In this document: positions 27,103-34,682 of the stretch, piece after piece
How the letters are laid out: each line of letters begins with the position of its first letter
Position numbering within the stretch: the first letter of the stretch is position 1
Source of the DNA: an uncultured Collinsella sp.
GTDB lineage: Bacteria > Actinomycetota > Coriobacteriia > Coriobacteriales > Coriobacteriaceae
DNA: 64,000 nt
Direction: 5' to 3'
Assembly: GCA_900544845.1 (NCBI GenBank)
Contig: UQWV01000002.1
Location: forward strand, 33,089-97,088
Made by a program: the position numbers and the translations under genes
Notes under the pieces: model-generated
The model's database searches: none
Seen by the model: the letters and a program-made list of their open reading frames with translations, nothing else
Told to the model about the DNA's origin: nothing

Positions 27103-27321
27103 CTAGAGAATGATCTCGCAGTCCGGCTCGGCGTCGGCGGTGAACTCCACAACGCGGTCGAGGACCTCGTCGAACTCGGCGTCATCGGCCTCGAGCGTCA
27201 ACTTCTGGGTCATAAAGTTGACCGAAACGGATTTGACGCCCTCGAGCTTGGCCAACTCGTCCTGAAGCTCGCGCGCACAGTTGGCGCAATCGATCTCATC
27301 GAGCTTGTACTGCTTTTTCAT
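27103..27321 (-). CDS. Small HMA-domain metallochaperone
   Basis: A stand-alone heavy-metal-associated domain of 72 residues. The ligand pair is in DCANC (Cys12 and Cys15), in the loop after the first strand, followed by the usual LQDELAKLEGVKSVSVNF helix-strand. The C-terminal EPDCEIIL adds another cysteine and acidic residues. It lies between the ArsR-type regulator and the ATPase on the same strand and probably supplies metal to the ATPase, which lacks such a domain itself. GAAAGGAACC precedes the ATG. Zinc rather than copper is inferred from the pump type. Confidence 0.88.
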   Translation of the reverse strand: MKKQYKLDEIDCANCARELQDELAKLEGVKSVSVNFMTQKLTLEADDAEFDEVLDRVVEFTADAEPDCEIIL

Positions 27322-27383
27322 GGTGGGTTCCTTTCCCGTTTTTGCGGCTTGGGTGCAGGCCGCGCTGGTACCGTGGTTGGTTG

Positions 27384-27749
27384 CTATTCGCAGATATGGC
27401 TCATGCCCTGGTTGAGCATGGTGTAGACGTGGTCGTCGGCGAGCGAGTATAGGATATTGCGCCCGTCGCGCCGGAATTTAACCAGGTGCGACTGCTTGAG
27501 TGTGCGCAGCTGGTGCGACACCGCGGACTGCGAGGTTTCGGTCGCTTCGGCGATGTCTGCCACGCAGAGCTCGCGGCCCATGAGGGCGTAAAGGATCTTG
27601 ATGCGCGTGGTGTCGCTGAAGACCTTGAACAGGTCGGCGAGGTCGTAGAGAAGCTCCTCGTCGGGAAGGTCCTCGGGCGAGCAGGTGGTCGGGATCGCGG
27701 GTTCGGTGGCCTCGATGTCGAGTTTCGTTTCATCAACGCGGATGCTCAT
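27384..27749 (-). CDS. ArsR/SmtB-family zinc-sensing repressor
   Basis: The 121-residue winged-helix repressor would release DNA when it binds Zn2+, Cd2+ or a similar ion. It has FKVFSDTTRIKILYALMGRELCVADIAEATETSQSAVSHQLRTL as the helix-turn-helix and RDGRNILYSLADDHV as the wing. The last helix DDHVYTMLNQGMSHICE contains D-x-H-(10)-H-x2-E, the alpha-5 zinc site of SmtB/CzrA sensors. An acidic N-terminal tail precedes the domain. It heads the regulator-HMA-ATPase operon and its own operators lie at 27764-27818. AGGAT lies before the ATG. Confidence 0.94.
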   Translation of the reverse strand: MSIRVDETKLDIEATEPAIPTTCSPEDLPDEELLYDLADLFKVFSDTTRIKILYALMGRELCVADIAEATETSQSAVSHQLRTLKQSHLVKFRRDGRNILYSLADDHVYTMLNQGMSHICE

Positions 27750-27763
27750 TGCAATATCCTTTC

Positions 27764-27818
27764 ATATGAACATGCGCTCATATAATTTACTTTCGATTAT
27801 ATGAGTGCATGTTCATAT
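27764..27818 (-). promoter_or_regulatory. Paired ArsR-type operators O1 and O2
   Basis: O1 (27764-27785) begins ATATGAACATGCGCTCATAT. O2 (27797-27818) is its reverse complement with one change. Each is an imperfect inverted repeat, and together they form a larger palindrome just upstream of the repressor gene, the expected autoregulatory position. O3 at 27027 is the third copy. Confidence 0.75.
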
Positions 27819-27905
27819 GTCAATGACGTTCAGGTAATTCGTTGTACAAAATGATGGGGAATAGTGGACGAGATCCCGGACTGAGCGTTTTTTGATAGTC
27901 GATGC

Positions 27906-28159
27906 CAAGGTGGGTACCCTCGTGCCGTGCAAAAAATGGAGTATTCTGCAACTATAGGGGTCCGCTAATTTATTGCAGGTCATATAATGCAGTTCAAGAG
28001 TTATCTTAGGGTGTTAATCCGATGAGTTCTTCCTCAAATGTTGCCTAACGCTCTCACGCAAGAGTGATTTCGCTCCACATTTGGATCCACTCGAGGGTGA
28101 TAGACACCCGACCCTGCTGAATACTCGCAATTTTGCACGTCGCTAGGGTACCCACCTTG
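27906..28159. mobile_element. MITE-like element with 45-bp terminal inverted repeats
   Basis: CAAGGTGGGTACCCT at 27906-27920 and its exact complement at 28145-28159 begin 45-bp ends that agree at about 37 positions, including CGTGCAAAA and GAGTATTC. The 164 bp between them carry no gene. GGGTACCCT also occurs at 8567. The size and lack of a gene fit a non-autonomous element; two inverted solo repeats are the alternative. No target-site duplication is certain. Confidence 0.5.
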
Positions 28160-28168
28160 TTAGCCGGC

Positions 28169-29359
28169 CTAGTCTCCGGCCCCGAAGACCCTGCCCTCGG
28201 GCGCGAGGCTGCTTGTTTGGGCAAATGATGGGCTGTCGGATTCGACTGTCTGCATGTCATCGATTGCTGTAACTTCATTAATTGTCGGGTCATCCAGCGT
28301 GATGCCTTCGAGTGTTGCTTTTTCGAGGTCGATTCGTTGGCGCTCTTCGGAATCCTGGCGAAGCTGCTTCTGAATTCGCCTTTTCTCTTCTATAAACCTT
28401 CTGAGCACAAACTGTCTCAGGTCCTCTTGCATGATTTGAAAGTCTTTTGGTAGACGCGAGGGGCGTACGCCCTCTTTCCGCTGGATTGCTTCCATGACCC
28501 TAACGAAAGAGCTGGCATGCATAAAGGAATAACGGCTGACGGTGATGATTCCGTATCCCATGGACGCAAGCGCATTCTTGCGTTCCTCATCGATGGCGCG
28601 GTCTTCTTCCGCGTCATGATAAAAACCGTTGTATTCAATGTCTGTGCGAGATTTCTTTAGATACGCATCCATAAAGAACTTTTTGCGTCTCGTGAGATTC
28701 TTTGCGGCGGCGGTGACCTGCACCTCGTAATCGGTCTCAATTCCCTTAATACCAAGCCCTCCTTCGCTTTTGGGCAGCGTTAGCATCATGACAAATGCCG
28801 TTTCCATGGGAGACCGGCATCCGTCGCGTACACATTGGATCGCCTTTCGGGCAAGGGCCAAACCGTCGCATCTGGTAATGGAATTAAAGAACTGCTTTAA
28901 CCTCTCGGTCGAGGTGAGCGCGAAACGCTCGTTATAAGAGGTGGAAGAGCCGGTTCCAAGGGAGTAAGCGCTGCACAATTCAAAGTAGTACTCCACCAGT
29001 TCGCGAAAAGGGAGATAGGTGGCGGCTTGAAGTGCGCAAAGCTCAACGCCAACAATGAAGATGCCATCTTTGAGCTCGATGAAGCGTGAGCTCGAGAATC
29101 GTTTTGAAGACATGTGGCATTGACAGTTCATTGCATAGCGCGCATTCCTGCGATCAAACACCATCACCTCGAGGGAATCATTTGCGCCGAGGGAAACATC
29201 ATGTTTGGTGAGCCATTCTGCGGCTGCGTCAAGGAGCGTTCCGGTGGGACATGATCCGTAAATCGCGGCAGGGTTACAGGACTCGATGCCTTTCGCAGAC
29301 ACCGAATGCACGGCCTGGTAGACCGCTTTTGCAGTGGTATGTGACAATACGATACTCAT
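28169..29359 (-). CDS. PD-(D/E)XK nuclease-like protein (DUF559/Vsr-type core), paralogue 1
   Basis: This 396-residue protein has no clear name. An N-terminal half (about 1-190) contains ELKDGIFIVGVELCALQAATYL and a FELCSAYSL segment. The C-terminal core reads SPMETAFVMMLTL...DAYLKKSRTDIEYNGFYHDAEEDRAIDEERKNALASMGYGIITVSRYSF, which follows the E...D...ExK layout of Vsr/DUF559 endonucleases, with Asn in place of the ExK lysine (EYN). A long charged tail follows. The same plan is seen in the gene at 37545. The gene and surroundings are visibly AT-richer than neighbours and adjoin a MITE-like element, which suggests acquisition. Nuclease activity is not demonstrated by the sequence. No partner gene is adjacent. 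Confidence 0.6.
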   Translation of the reverse strand: MSIVLSHTTAKAVYQAVHSVSAKGIESCNPAAIYGSCPTGTLLDAAAEWLTKHDVSLGANDSLEVMVFDRRNARYAMNCQCHMSSKRFSSSRFIELKDGIFIVGVELCALQAATYLPFRELVEYYFELCSAYSLGTGSSTSYNERFALTSTERLKQFFNSITRCDGLALARKAIQCVRDGCRSPMETAFVMMLTLPKSEGGLGIKGIETDYEVQVTAAAKNLTRRKKFFMDAYLKKSRTDIEYNGFYHDAEEDRAIDEERKNALASMGYGIITVSRYSFMHASSFVRVMEAIQRKEGVRPSRLPKDFQIMQEDLRQFVLRRFIEEKRRIQKQLRQDSEERQRIDLEKATLEGITLDDPTINEVTAIDDMQTVESDSPSFAQTSSLAPEGRVFGAGD

Positions 29360-29710
29360 GGTATATATCGTGTCAGCTAATGCCGTGTTGATGGCGCTGA
29401 GTGAAAAAGTCGTTTTAGAGGTCTAACCAAATGCTGTCCAAAAGCTTGACGCAATTATGAGTTGGTATGCCCTAAATAAAAGTTTTCGCAGCTTAGCTAT
29501 AGCATATAACTACTCAATTGCTGCACATTTGATTGTGATGCATCACCATTCGACAACGAATTACGTGTCGGGAATTGGCCAAAATCGTTCAAAATGAGGG
29601 TTCAGAATTTGTGATGGCAGATCTATCTGTGGAATGTAGGGCGGCCCCGCTGCGGGGTTTTCCGCTGCGAGGCCGCTCGTGATCTACGCCGGAGTTTGTC
29701 GTAGACGTTT
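29360..29710. other. AT-rich intergenic region with a terminator-like hairpin
   Basis: About 350 bp of AT-rich sequence without a convincing gene. Near 29640-29676 GCGGCCCCGC and GCGAGGCCGC form a stem that could terminate the minus-strand exonuclease gene, although no clear T-run follows. The part next to 29359 (GATATATACC) may hold the -10 of the nuclease-like gene. Confidence 0.4.
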
Positions 29711-30679
29711 CTACTTGGCAAACAGGTTCTTGAGGTTGAACTCGGCTTGGACGGTGCGGAGCATGAGGTCGGTGTCGTCCAGACCCAGATGCTGCTCGTT
29801 GGCATCGGCGGCGAGGGTGCCACGGCGGCGCGCCCAGTTCTCGAGCGCGGCGGGCGCGGACTCGCGGGGGAGCGAGCGCACGTCGGCGTCCAAGCTGCGG
29901 CAGATCTGGCGCGAGTCGATGACGATAATCTTACCCGCGCGGCGTGCCTCGGCGTAGCCGTCCAGGTGGATCTTGAACCAGCTGTCCTCAAAGGCGGCGT
30001 TGTGTGCCATGTACGGGTACTTCTTCATAAGCTTGAGCAGCTGCTTCTGCAGTTCCTTGTTCTCGCGGAATGGCTTTTTGCCGTCGATGTCGTCCCAGGT
30101 GATGTGGTGGATATTCGACAACGGCACATCCTCGCCGCGGTAGATGTCGGGCAGGCCGCAGTAGTGTGCCTCGGCGTCGTGCGGGACGGCGTCGCTGGTG
30201 AGCTCCATGATCTCCCAGCCCACGTTGATGATGTAGCCGCGCTCGGGTGCACGGCCGGTGGTCTCGATGTCGATACCGAGCACGGTGCCCTGGATGGGCT
30301 TGCGGGCGTAGGCCACGCCGAGCGCGTCGCGGTCGCCGCGGATCTCGCGCATGACCGACGCGGCGGTGCGCTTTTGCATCTTACCGATGGCCGCGCAGGT
30401 GTCGGCATCGGACAGGCCGCGCGAAAGCGTCGCGGGCGTCACGTTGCGTAGGCGTGCCTCGCCAATCTGGTCGCACAGGTCGCGGTTGCGGTCAGCCAGG
30501 TCGCGCACGGTGGCAAAGTCGAAGCTGGGGTCGCCCTCGGCGGTAAAGTATTCGGTTTCGAGCACCTTAAGGGCCTCCTCGCCCTTCTGGCGCTCGGACT
30601 CCATGGCGCCGTGATCGCCATAGATAAACATGGGAATAAACGGCTGGCGCTCGTATTCGAGTGCTTGTGAAACGTTCAT
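29711..30679 (-). CDS. DEDDh 3'-5' exonuclease-like protein
   Basis: The 322-residue protein has an N-terminal region of about 125 residues of unknown role followed by a DnaQ-like exonuclease domain. Motif ExoI is GIDIETTG with the two acidic metal ligands, ExoII is PYMAHNAAFEDSW, and ExoIII is HLGLDDTDLM, the H-x4-D of the DEDDh class. It probably trims single-stranded DNA or RNA; PolC-like or RNase T-like roles are equally possible. AAGGAG lies upstream of ATG 30679. It is divergent from the metal transporter gene. Confidence 0.83.
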   Translation of the reverse strand: MNVSQALEYERQPFIPMFIYGDHGAMESERQKGEEALKVLETEYFTAEGDPSFDFATVRDLADRNRDLCDQIGEARLRNVTPATLSRGLSDADTCAAIGKMQKRTAASVMREIRGDRDALGVAYARKPIQGTVLGIDIETTGRAPERGYIINVGWEIMELTSDAVPHDAEAHYCGLPDIYRGEDVPLSNIHHITWDDIDGKKPFRENKELQKQLLKLMKKYPYMAHNAAFEDSWFKIHLDGYAEARRAGKIIVIDSRQICRSLDADVRSLPRESAPAALENWARRRGTLAADANEQHLGLDDTDLMLRTVQAEFNLKNLFAK

Positions 30680-30761
30680 ATAACTGCTCCTTGGATGGGC
30701 CGCGTCGTGCGGCTCAGGGTCATTAAGATGTGGCGAGATGATAGTTTACCATGGGCAACTA

Positions 30762-30819
30762 TTGGCATCGCGCCTAGGACAACTACAATACCCTAGTTGA
30801 CCGCTAGGACTTTTACAAT
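30762..30819 (+). promoter_or_regulatory. Promoter and direct repeats upstream of the metal transporter
   Basis: TTGGCA (30762-30767) and TACAAT (30784-30789) with a 16-bp spacer form a good promoter. CTAGGACAACTACAAT at 30774 is repeated as CTAGGACTTTTACAAT at 30804, exactly 30 bp on. The repeats may be regulator sites overlapping tandem -10 elements. Confidence 0.45.
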
Positions 30820-30851
30820 GCTGCCGAAAGACACGAAAGGTTCCATCCGTC

Positions 30852-31940
30852 ATGGATTTGCTGATTGATATTCTGCTCGACGCCGGCAAGGACACGCTCT
30901 CGCTGCTGCCGTTCTTGTTGGTGACGTATCTGGCCCTCGAGACCTTGGAGCACGTCGCGGGCGACCGCGTTAACGGGGCCATCAAGCGCGCCGGCGCCGC
31001 GGGTCCCGTGGTTGGCTCGTTGCTGGGTATGGTGCCGCAGTGCGGCTTTTCGGCCATGGCGGCAACGCTGTACGCCGGTCGCGTCGTGACCTTGGGCACG
31101 TTGGTGGCGGTGTTCCTTTCGACCTCCGACGAGATGCTGCCGCTGCTACTTGCCGAGCAGGTTCCCGTGCAGACTATGGCGATGCTTTTGGCTTCGAAAG
31201 CGCTGATCGCACTGGTCACGGGCTTTATCGTAGATGCCGCCATTCGCGGTCTGCGCCGCAACGCTCGCGCGCATGCGGCGATTCGCCGTACCGTGCTGGG
31301 AACCGCGGCCAACCCGGCCCACGTGAACTGCGCGCACGACGACCACACTGGCGGTGACATCATCGACGAGGTGGCCGAGGCGGGCGTGAGCGCCGACCAC
31401 ATCCACGAGTTGTGCGAGCGCGACCATTGCGGCTGCGATGATGATGAAGATGAACACGAGCGCGACCACGGACACAGCCATGACCACGGTCACACGGGCG
31501 AGCATGAGCACCACCACGACCACGGTCACTCCCACGAAGGGACGCCTGTCCTGTCGATCATCCGCAGCGCGATCTCGCACACCGTCCAGGTCTCGGTATT
31601 CATTTTTCTGGTGACGCTGATTCTGGTCGCCGTGCTCGAGACGTTCGGCGAGTCCGCAATCGAGCAGTTCCTGCGCGGCAACGAGACGCTCGCCGTCCTG
31701 GGTTCGGCGCTTGTCGGCCTGATCCCCAACTGCTCGGCGAGCGTGGTCATTACGCAGCTGTACCTGGAGGGCGCGCTACAGCTGGCGCCGATGCTCGCCG
31801 GCACGCTCATTTCCGCCGGCGTGGGCTACCTGGTCCTGTTCCGCACCAACCGCAGCGCCCGCGAAAATGCCGTGTTCCTGATCATGATGTACGTCATCGG
31901 CGCTGGCTGGGGACTCATCCTCTCCGCCGTTGGCCTTTAA
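30852..31940 (+). CDS. Putative manganese/arsenic-type efflux permease with His-rich loop
   Basis: This 362-residue membrane protein has two homologous halves, each with a GMVPQCGFS or GLIPNCSAS motif at the same place in a helix (VVGSLLGMVPQCGFSAMAATLYAGR and LVGLIPNCSASVVITQLYLEGAL), a pattern of the putative manganese transporter/arsenic efflux family. The loop between the halves (about residues 155-232) is cytosolic or external and very rich in His, Asp and Glu (HDHGHTGEHEHHHDHGHSH), pointing to a divalent metal. Whether Mn, Zn or another ion is moved cannot be read. AAAGGTT precedes ATG 30852. It is a single gene with its own promoter. Confidence 0.8.
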   Translation: MDLLIDILLDAGKDTLSLLPFLLVTYLALETLEHVAGDRVNGAIKRAGAAGPVVGSLLGMVPQCGFSAMAATLYAGRVVTLGTLVAVFLSTSDEMLPLLLAEQVPVQTMAMLLASKALIALVTGFIVDAAIRGLRRNARAHAAIRRTVLGTAANPAHVNCAHDDHTGGDIIDEVAEAGVSADHIHELCERDHCGCDDDEDEHERDHGHSHDHGHTGEHEHHHDHGHSHEGTPVLSIIRSAISHTVQVSVFIFLVTLILVAVLETFGESAIEQFLRGNETLAVLGSALVGLIPNCSASVVITQLYLEGALQLAPMLAGTLISAGVGYLVLFRTNRSARENAVFLIMMYVIGAGWGLILSAVGL

Positions 31941-32010
31941 GTAGATTATTGGGACATGTCTTACGATCTACCCCTGTGACCAGGGCATTCCCCGCTGCCA
32001 AAACAAAAAG

Positions 32011-32043
32011 GTAGATTTTTAGGCATGTCCCAAAAATCTACCT
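32011..32043. terminator. Bidirectional terminator hairpin
   Basis: GGTAGATTTTT (32011-32021) pairs perfectly with AAAAATCTACC (32033-32043). The loop GGCATGTCCC complements GGGACATGTC at 31950, which makes a second, larger fold possible. It lies between convergent genes. Confidence 0.75.
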
Positions 32044-32046
32044 TGG

Positions 32047-32529
32047 TTAGTGCAGCAGCTCAGTGAGGTTGCGTTTAAAGCGGGCGCGATCTTCGCTGGT
32101 AAATGCTGCCGGACCGCGAGTGCGTCCGCCGGCGCGGCGTACCTTCTTTTCCTCGTGGCGAATAAACAGCTGCATGTCGATAGTCGCCTTGTCGTACACG
32201 CGCCCGCGCACACCGATGGCGGCGGCATCGCGCCCGAGCACCATGCTCGCCAAGCCAATGTCCTGCGTCACGACCACGTCGCCCGCCTGCAGGCGTTCGA
32301 CAATGGCAAAGTCGGCGCTGTCGGCGCCCACGCTCACATCGAGCGTCGTGACCCAAAATCCGCGTCGCGCGTGCTCGGCATCGCGCGGGTCGTCGCGGCG
32401 AATGTGCCGTTCCAGGTTTTGCGTGCTGTTGCCGGCGATAACAACGGCGACGCCCGCCCGCCGCGCGCAATCAATCGACTCGCGCGTGACCGGGCAGGCG
32501 TCGGCATCAATAAAGAGCGTTCGCGGCAT
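32047..32529 (-). CDS. YaiI/YqxD family (DUF188) protein
   Basis: A 160-residue PIN-like protein of unknown function. The family features are FIDADACPV at the N-terminus, VVIAGNST, DSADFAIVERLQAGDVVVTQDIGLASMVL and IRGRVYDKATID-type sequence (here GVRGRVYDKATIDMQL), followed by a basic tail (RRAGGRTRGPAAFTSEDRARF). Conserved aspartates suggest a metal-dependent nuclease, but this is unproven. Its ATG directly follows the stop codon of the HdeD-like gene with no gap, so the two form an operon. Confidence 0.92.
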   Translation of the reverse strand: MPRTLFIDADACPVTRESIDCARRAGVAVVIAGNSTQNLERHIRRDDPRDAEHARRGFWVTTLDVSVGADSADFAIVERLQAGDVVVTQDIGLASMVLGRDAAAIGVRGRVYDKATIDMQLFIRHEEKKVRRAGGRTRGPAAFTSEDRARFKRNLTELLH

Positions 32530-33132
32530 CTAGTGCACCAGTTTGCCAAATTGAATAGCGCGAACAATCAGCGTTACGCCAAACACCAGCAGTGCGGCGC
32601 CGCTAAAGATGACGAGCATCTTGGCCGACCACAGCGGATAGATAAACACGAACATGCCGGCGATGATGGAGAGCGCGCCGCTCAGGATGGCGAGGGCACG
32701 GTTGGACGAAAGCTCGGACTCCAGAATGGACATGACACCTTCGACGATCCAGCCAAAGCCGGCCACGATAACCACCATCGTGGTGAGCGTCGCGGTCGAG
32801 AAGGCCTGGTTGCGCAGGATTATGACGCCGCCCAAGATAATGAGTAGGTTGGAGATGATGCTCGTCACGCGCCAGCCGGTGGGCAGCAGTGGCTCGAAAA
32901 CAGCGGTAAACAGCCTGATCGCGGCCGTGATCACAAAGTAGAAGCCCAAGACGGTCGTTAAGAAGACGAGGGACTTGGCGGGCGCAAACAGCAGTGCGAT
33001 GCCGGCGACGAGCGCCAAGACGCCCGTGATGGCGTAAATCCAGCGCACGGCCTTGACGGCCTTGCCTGCCATGCTTTTCTCGTCAAATCCAAACTGGCTC
33101 GATTTTTGGTCATCGTTCTTAAAGATGCCCAT
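32530..33132 (-). CDS. HdeD family (DUF308) membrane protein
   Basis: The 200-residue protein has six predicted membrane helices arranged as repeated hydrophobic pairs (WIYAITGVLALVAGIALLF, FYFVITAAIRLFTAVF, SIISNLLIILGGVIIL, MVVIVAGFGWIVEGV and others), as in HdeD/DUF308 proteins. E. coli HdeD is linked to acid resistance; the role here is unknown. The first 30 residues are soluble (MGIFKNDDQKSSQFGFDEKSM). AAAGGAGG precedes the ATG. It is first in a two-gene operon with the DUF188 gene. Confidence 0.88.
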   Translation of the reverse strand: MGIFKNDDQKSSQFGFDEKSMAGKAVKAVRWIYAITGVLALVAGIALLFAPAKSLVFLTTVLGFYFVITAAIRLFTAVFEPLLPTGWRVTSIISNLLIILGGVIILRNQAFSTATLTTMVVIVAGFGWIVEGVMSILESELSSNRALAILSGALSIIAGMFVFIYPLWSAKMLVIFSGAALLVFGVTLIVRAIQFGKLVH

Positions 33133-33320
33133 AATGCCTCCTTTCCGTGCGGCGTAAGCCTTGATTGTTACAACCAGTATCGCCTAAAGGCGCTGGCGTA
33201 TGGGTCGGGGAGGGCGAAACGTAACCCAAAGGCCCCGAATTGTTTCCGTTGTTCCCCACGTCGCGATTTTCTATTCAACAGGTGTAGAACATTGCAGCCC
33301 TGTTCGTTATTGCCTACGTT

Positions 33321-33339
33321 TTAGGTTAGATTTTCCTAA
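33321..33339 (+). promoter_or_regulatory. DtxR-box-like palindrome
   Basis: TTAGGTTAGATTTTCCTAA agrees with the 19-bp DtxR/IdeR consensus at 15 positions, with perfect TTAGG/CCTAA ends. It lies 29 bp before the nitroreductase ATG. A DtxR-family repressor is encoded 9 kb away. Confidence 0.4.
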
Positions 33340-33367
33340 GGACAATTGGCTTGTATTGGGGGTCCCT

Positions 33368-34039
33368 ATGAACGAAGCAGTTCCCGAGGCGCCGGTAAGC
33401 GCTGAGTCGATGGCGAAGCAAGGTTGCGAAAAGCTCGGCCTGGACACGTTTGACGCGCTGGTCCGCCGCGCCCGCACGTGCCGTCGCTTTGACGAGTCCA
33501 TGCGCGTGCCGCGCGAGTTTTTGCTCGAGCTGGCGGAACTGGCGCACCTGGCTCCGTGTGGTGCCAATGCTCAGCGTCTTCGTTTTCATGTGGTGAGCGG
33601 TTCCGAGGATTGCGCGCGTGTATTTGACGAGCTCGCATGGGCCGGCGCACTTAAGGATTGGCCGGGTCCTGCCGAGGGCGAGCGCCCGACCGGCTACATC
33701 GCGATTCTGGCTGAGCGCGCCGTTCCGGGCAAGCCCACCGCTCCCATTACCGAGGTCGACACGGGTATTGCCGCGCAGACGATGATGCTCGCCGCCCGCA
33801 GCGCCACGCCCGAGGTGGCAGCCTGCATGTTCAAGGCCTTTACGCCCCACGCGATCGATGCCATGGGGCTCGATAACGACAAGTATGAGCTCAAGCTGAT
33901 CATGGCTTTTGGCGTTCCGGCCGAGACGCAGGTGATCGATGCGATCGATTCCAACCCCGACGGCTCCATCAATTATTGGCGCGACGAGGCGCGGGTGCAC
34001 CACGTACCCAAGCGTCCGCTTGCCGACGTGCTGCTGTAG
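33368..34039 (+). CDS. Nitroreductase-family flavoprotein
   Basis: A 223-residue FMN-dependent oxidoreductase of the NfsA/NOX fold. The N-terminal FMN loop is RRARTCRRFDESMRVPREFLLELAELAHLAPCGANAQRLRF; the middle has DTGIAAQTMMLAARSA, the second FMN contact; the C-terminal part ends with a basic RVHHVPKRPLADVLL. Substrates range from quinones to nitroaromatics and cannot be inferred. ATG 33368 follows GGGGGT; the longer upstream frame is not conserved-looking. It may be iron-regulated, as a DtxR-like box precedes it. A hairpin repeat follows the stop by 35 bp. Confidence 0.88.
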   Translation: MNEAVPEAPVSAESMAKQGCEKLGLDTFDALVRRARTCRRFDESMRVPREFLLELAELAHLAPCGANAQRLRFHVVSGSEDCARVFDELAWAGALKDWPGPAEGERPTGYIAILAERAVPGKPTAPITEVDTGIAAQTMMLAARSATPEVAACMFKAFTPHAIDAMGLDNDKYELKLIMAFGVPAETQVIDAIDSNPDGSINYWRDEARVHHVPKRPLADVLL

Positions 34040-34074
34040 TTGTGCGTCGTTGCGGTGCAATCCGGCGGCAAAAT

Positions 34075-34105
34075 CACCACAAAGGCTCCTGTCCCCTTTG
34101 TGGTG
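34075..34105 (+). repeat. CCACCACAAAGG palindrome, copy 1
   Basis: CACCACAAAGG (34075-34085) pairs with CCTTTGTGGTG (34095-34105). It is the first of six copies and ends 18 bp before the next start codon, so it lies in the leader of the histidine phosphatase gene or terminates the nitroreductase transcript. Confidence 0.8.
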
Positions 34106-34122
34106 GTACGAGGGGAGGGTGT

Positions 34123-34665
34123 GTGGCAGATCTGTATTTGGTGCGGCATGGGCAGACTGAGCTCAATGTGCAGAGCATTTTGCAGGGCTGGCACGATTCG
34201 CCGCTTACGGCGCGCGGGCGCGAGCAGGCGCTGACGGCGCGTACGGCGTTTGCGGCGCGTGGCGTGGCCTTTGATCATGTGTATTCCTCGCCGTTGGGCC
34301 GGGCGCGGCATACGGCCGAGCTTATCGTTGGCGAGGGCCGTTCCATTGAGCTGGTCGATGACCTGCGTGAGTGGCATTTTGGCTCGCTGGAGGGCACATC
34401 AAATCGCGAGATGCCGCCGCAGCCCTGGGGCGATTATCCGGTGGCCTTTGGCGGTGAGTCGGAAGTGCAGCTTCAGTCGCGCATGGTCGCGGTGCTGTCC
34501 CGCATCATGGCCAGGCCGCAGCACGACTGCGTGCTGGCGGTTTCCCACGGCTCAGCCTGCCAGGAGTTTCTTGAGTATGTGACTGGCAGGGGAGAGCTAC
34601 CCGACAACGGTGCCGTGCTTCATTTTGGCTATTGCGACGGGGCGTTTTCGCTCCTTGATTGGTAA
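34123..34665 (+). CDS. Histidine phosphatase (phosphoglycerate-mutase-like), first of tandem pair
   Basis: The 180-residue protein has the RHG motif (YLVRHGQTELN, residues 5-15) with the phospho-accepting histidine, the second arginine in YSSPLGRARHTAELI, the glutamate in REWHFGSLEG and the second histidine in AVSHGSACQ. Such enzymes dephosphorylate sugar or nucleotide phosphates. GTG 34123 is chosen because it gives the canonical short N-terminus and GGGGAGGG stands just upstream; the frame further upstream runs through a repeat hairpin. It is followed after 17 bp by a paralogue. Confidence 0.88.
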   Translation: MADLYLVRHGQTELNVQSILQGWHDSPLTARGREQALTARTAFAARGVAFDHVYSSPLGRARHTAELIVGEGRSIELVDDLREWHFGSLEGTSNREMPPQPWGDYPVAFGGESEVQLQSRMVAVLSRIMARPQHDCVLAVSHGSACQEFLEYVTGRGELPDNGAVLHFGYCDGAFSLLDW

Positions 34666-34682
34666 CGAACGAAAGGACCCCT

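Noticed and set aside
31440..31540. A tandem DNA repeat in the transporter gene
   Set aside because: The repeated cac/gac/cat codons encode the His/Asp-rich loop in frame and show no regular DNA unit, so this is protein low complexity and not a repeat array.
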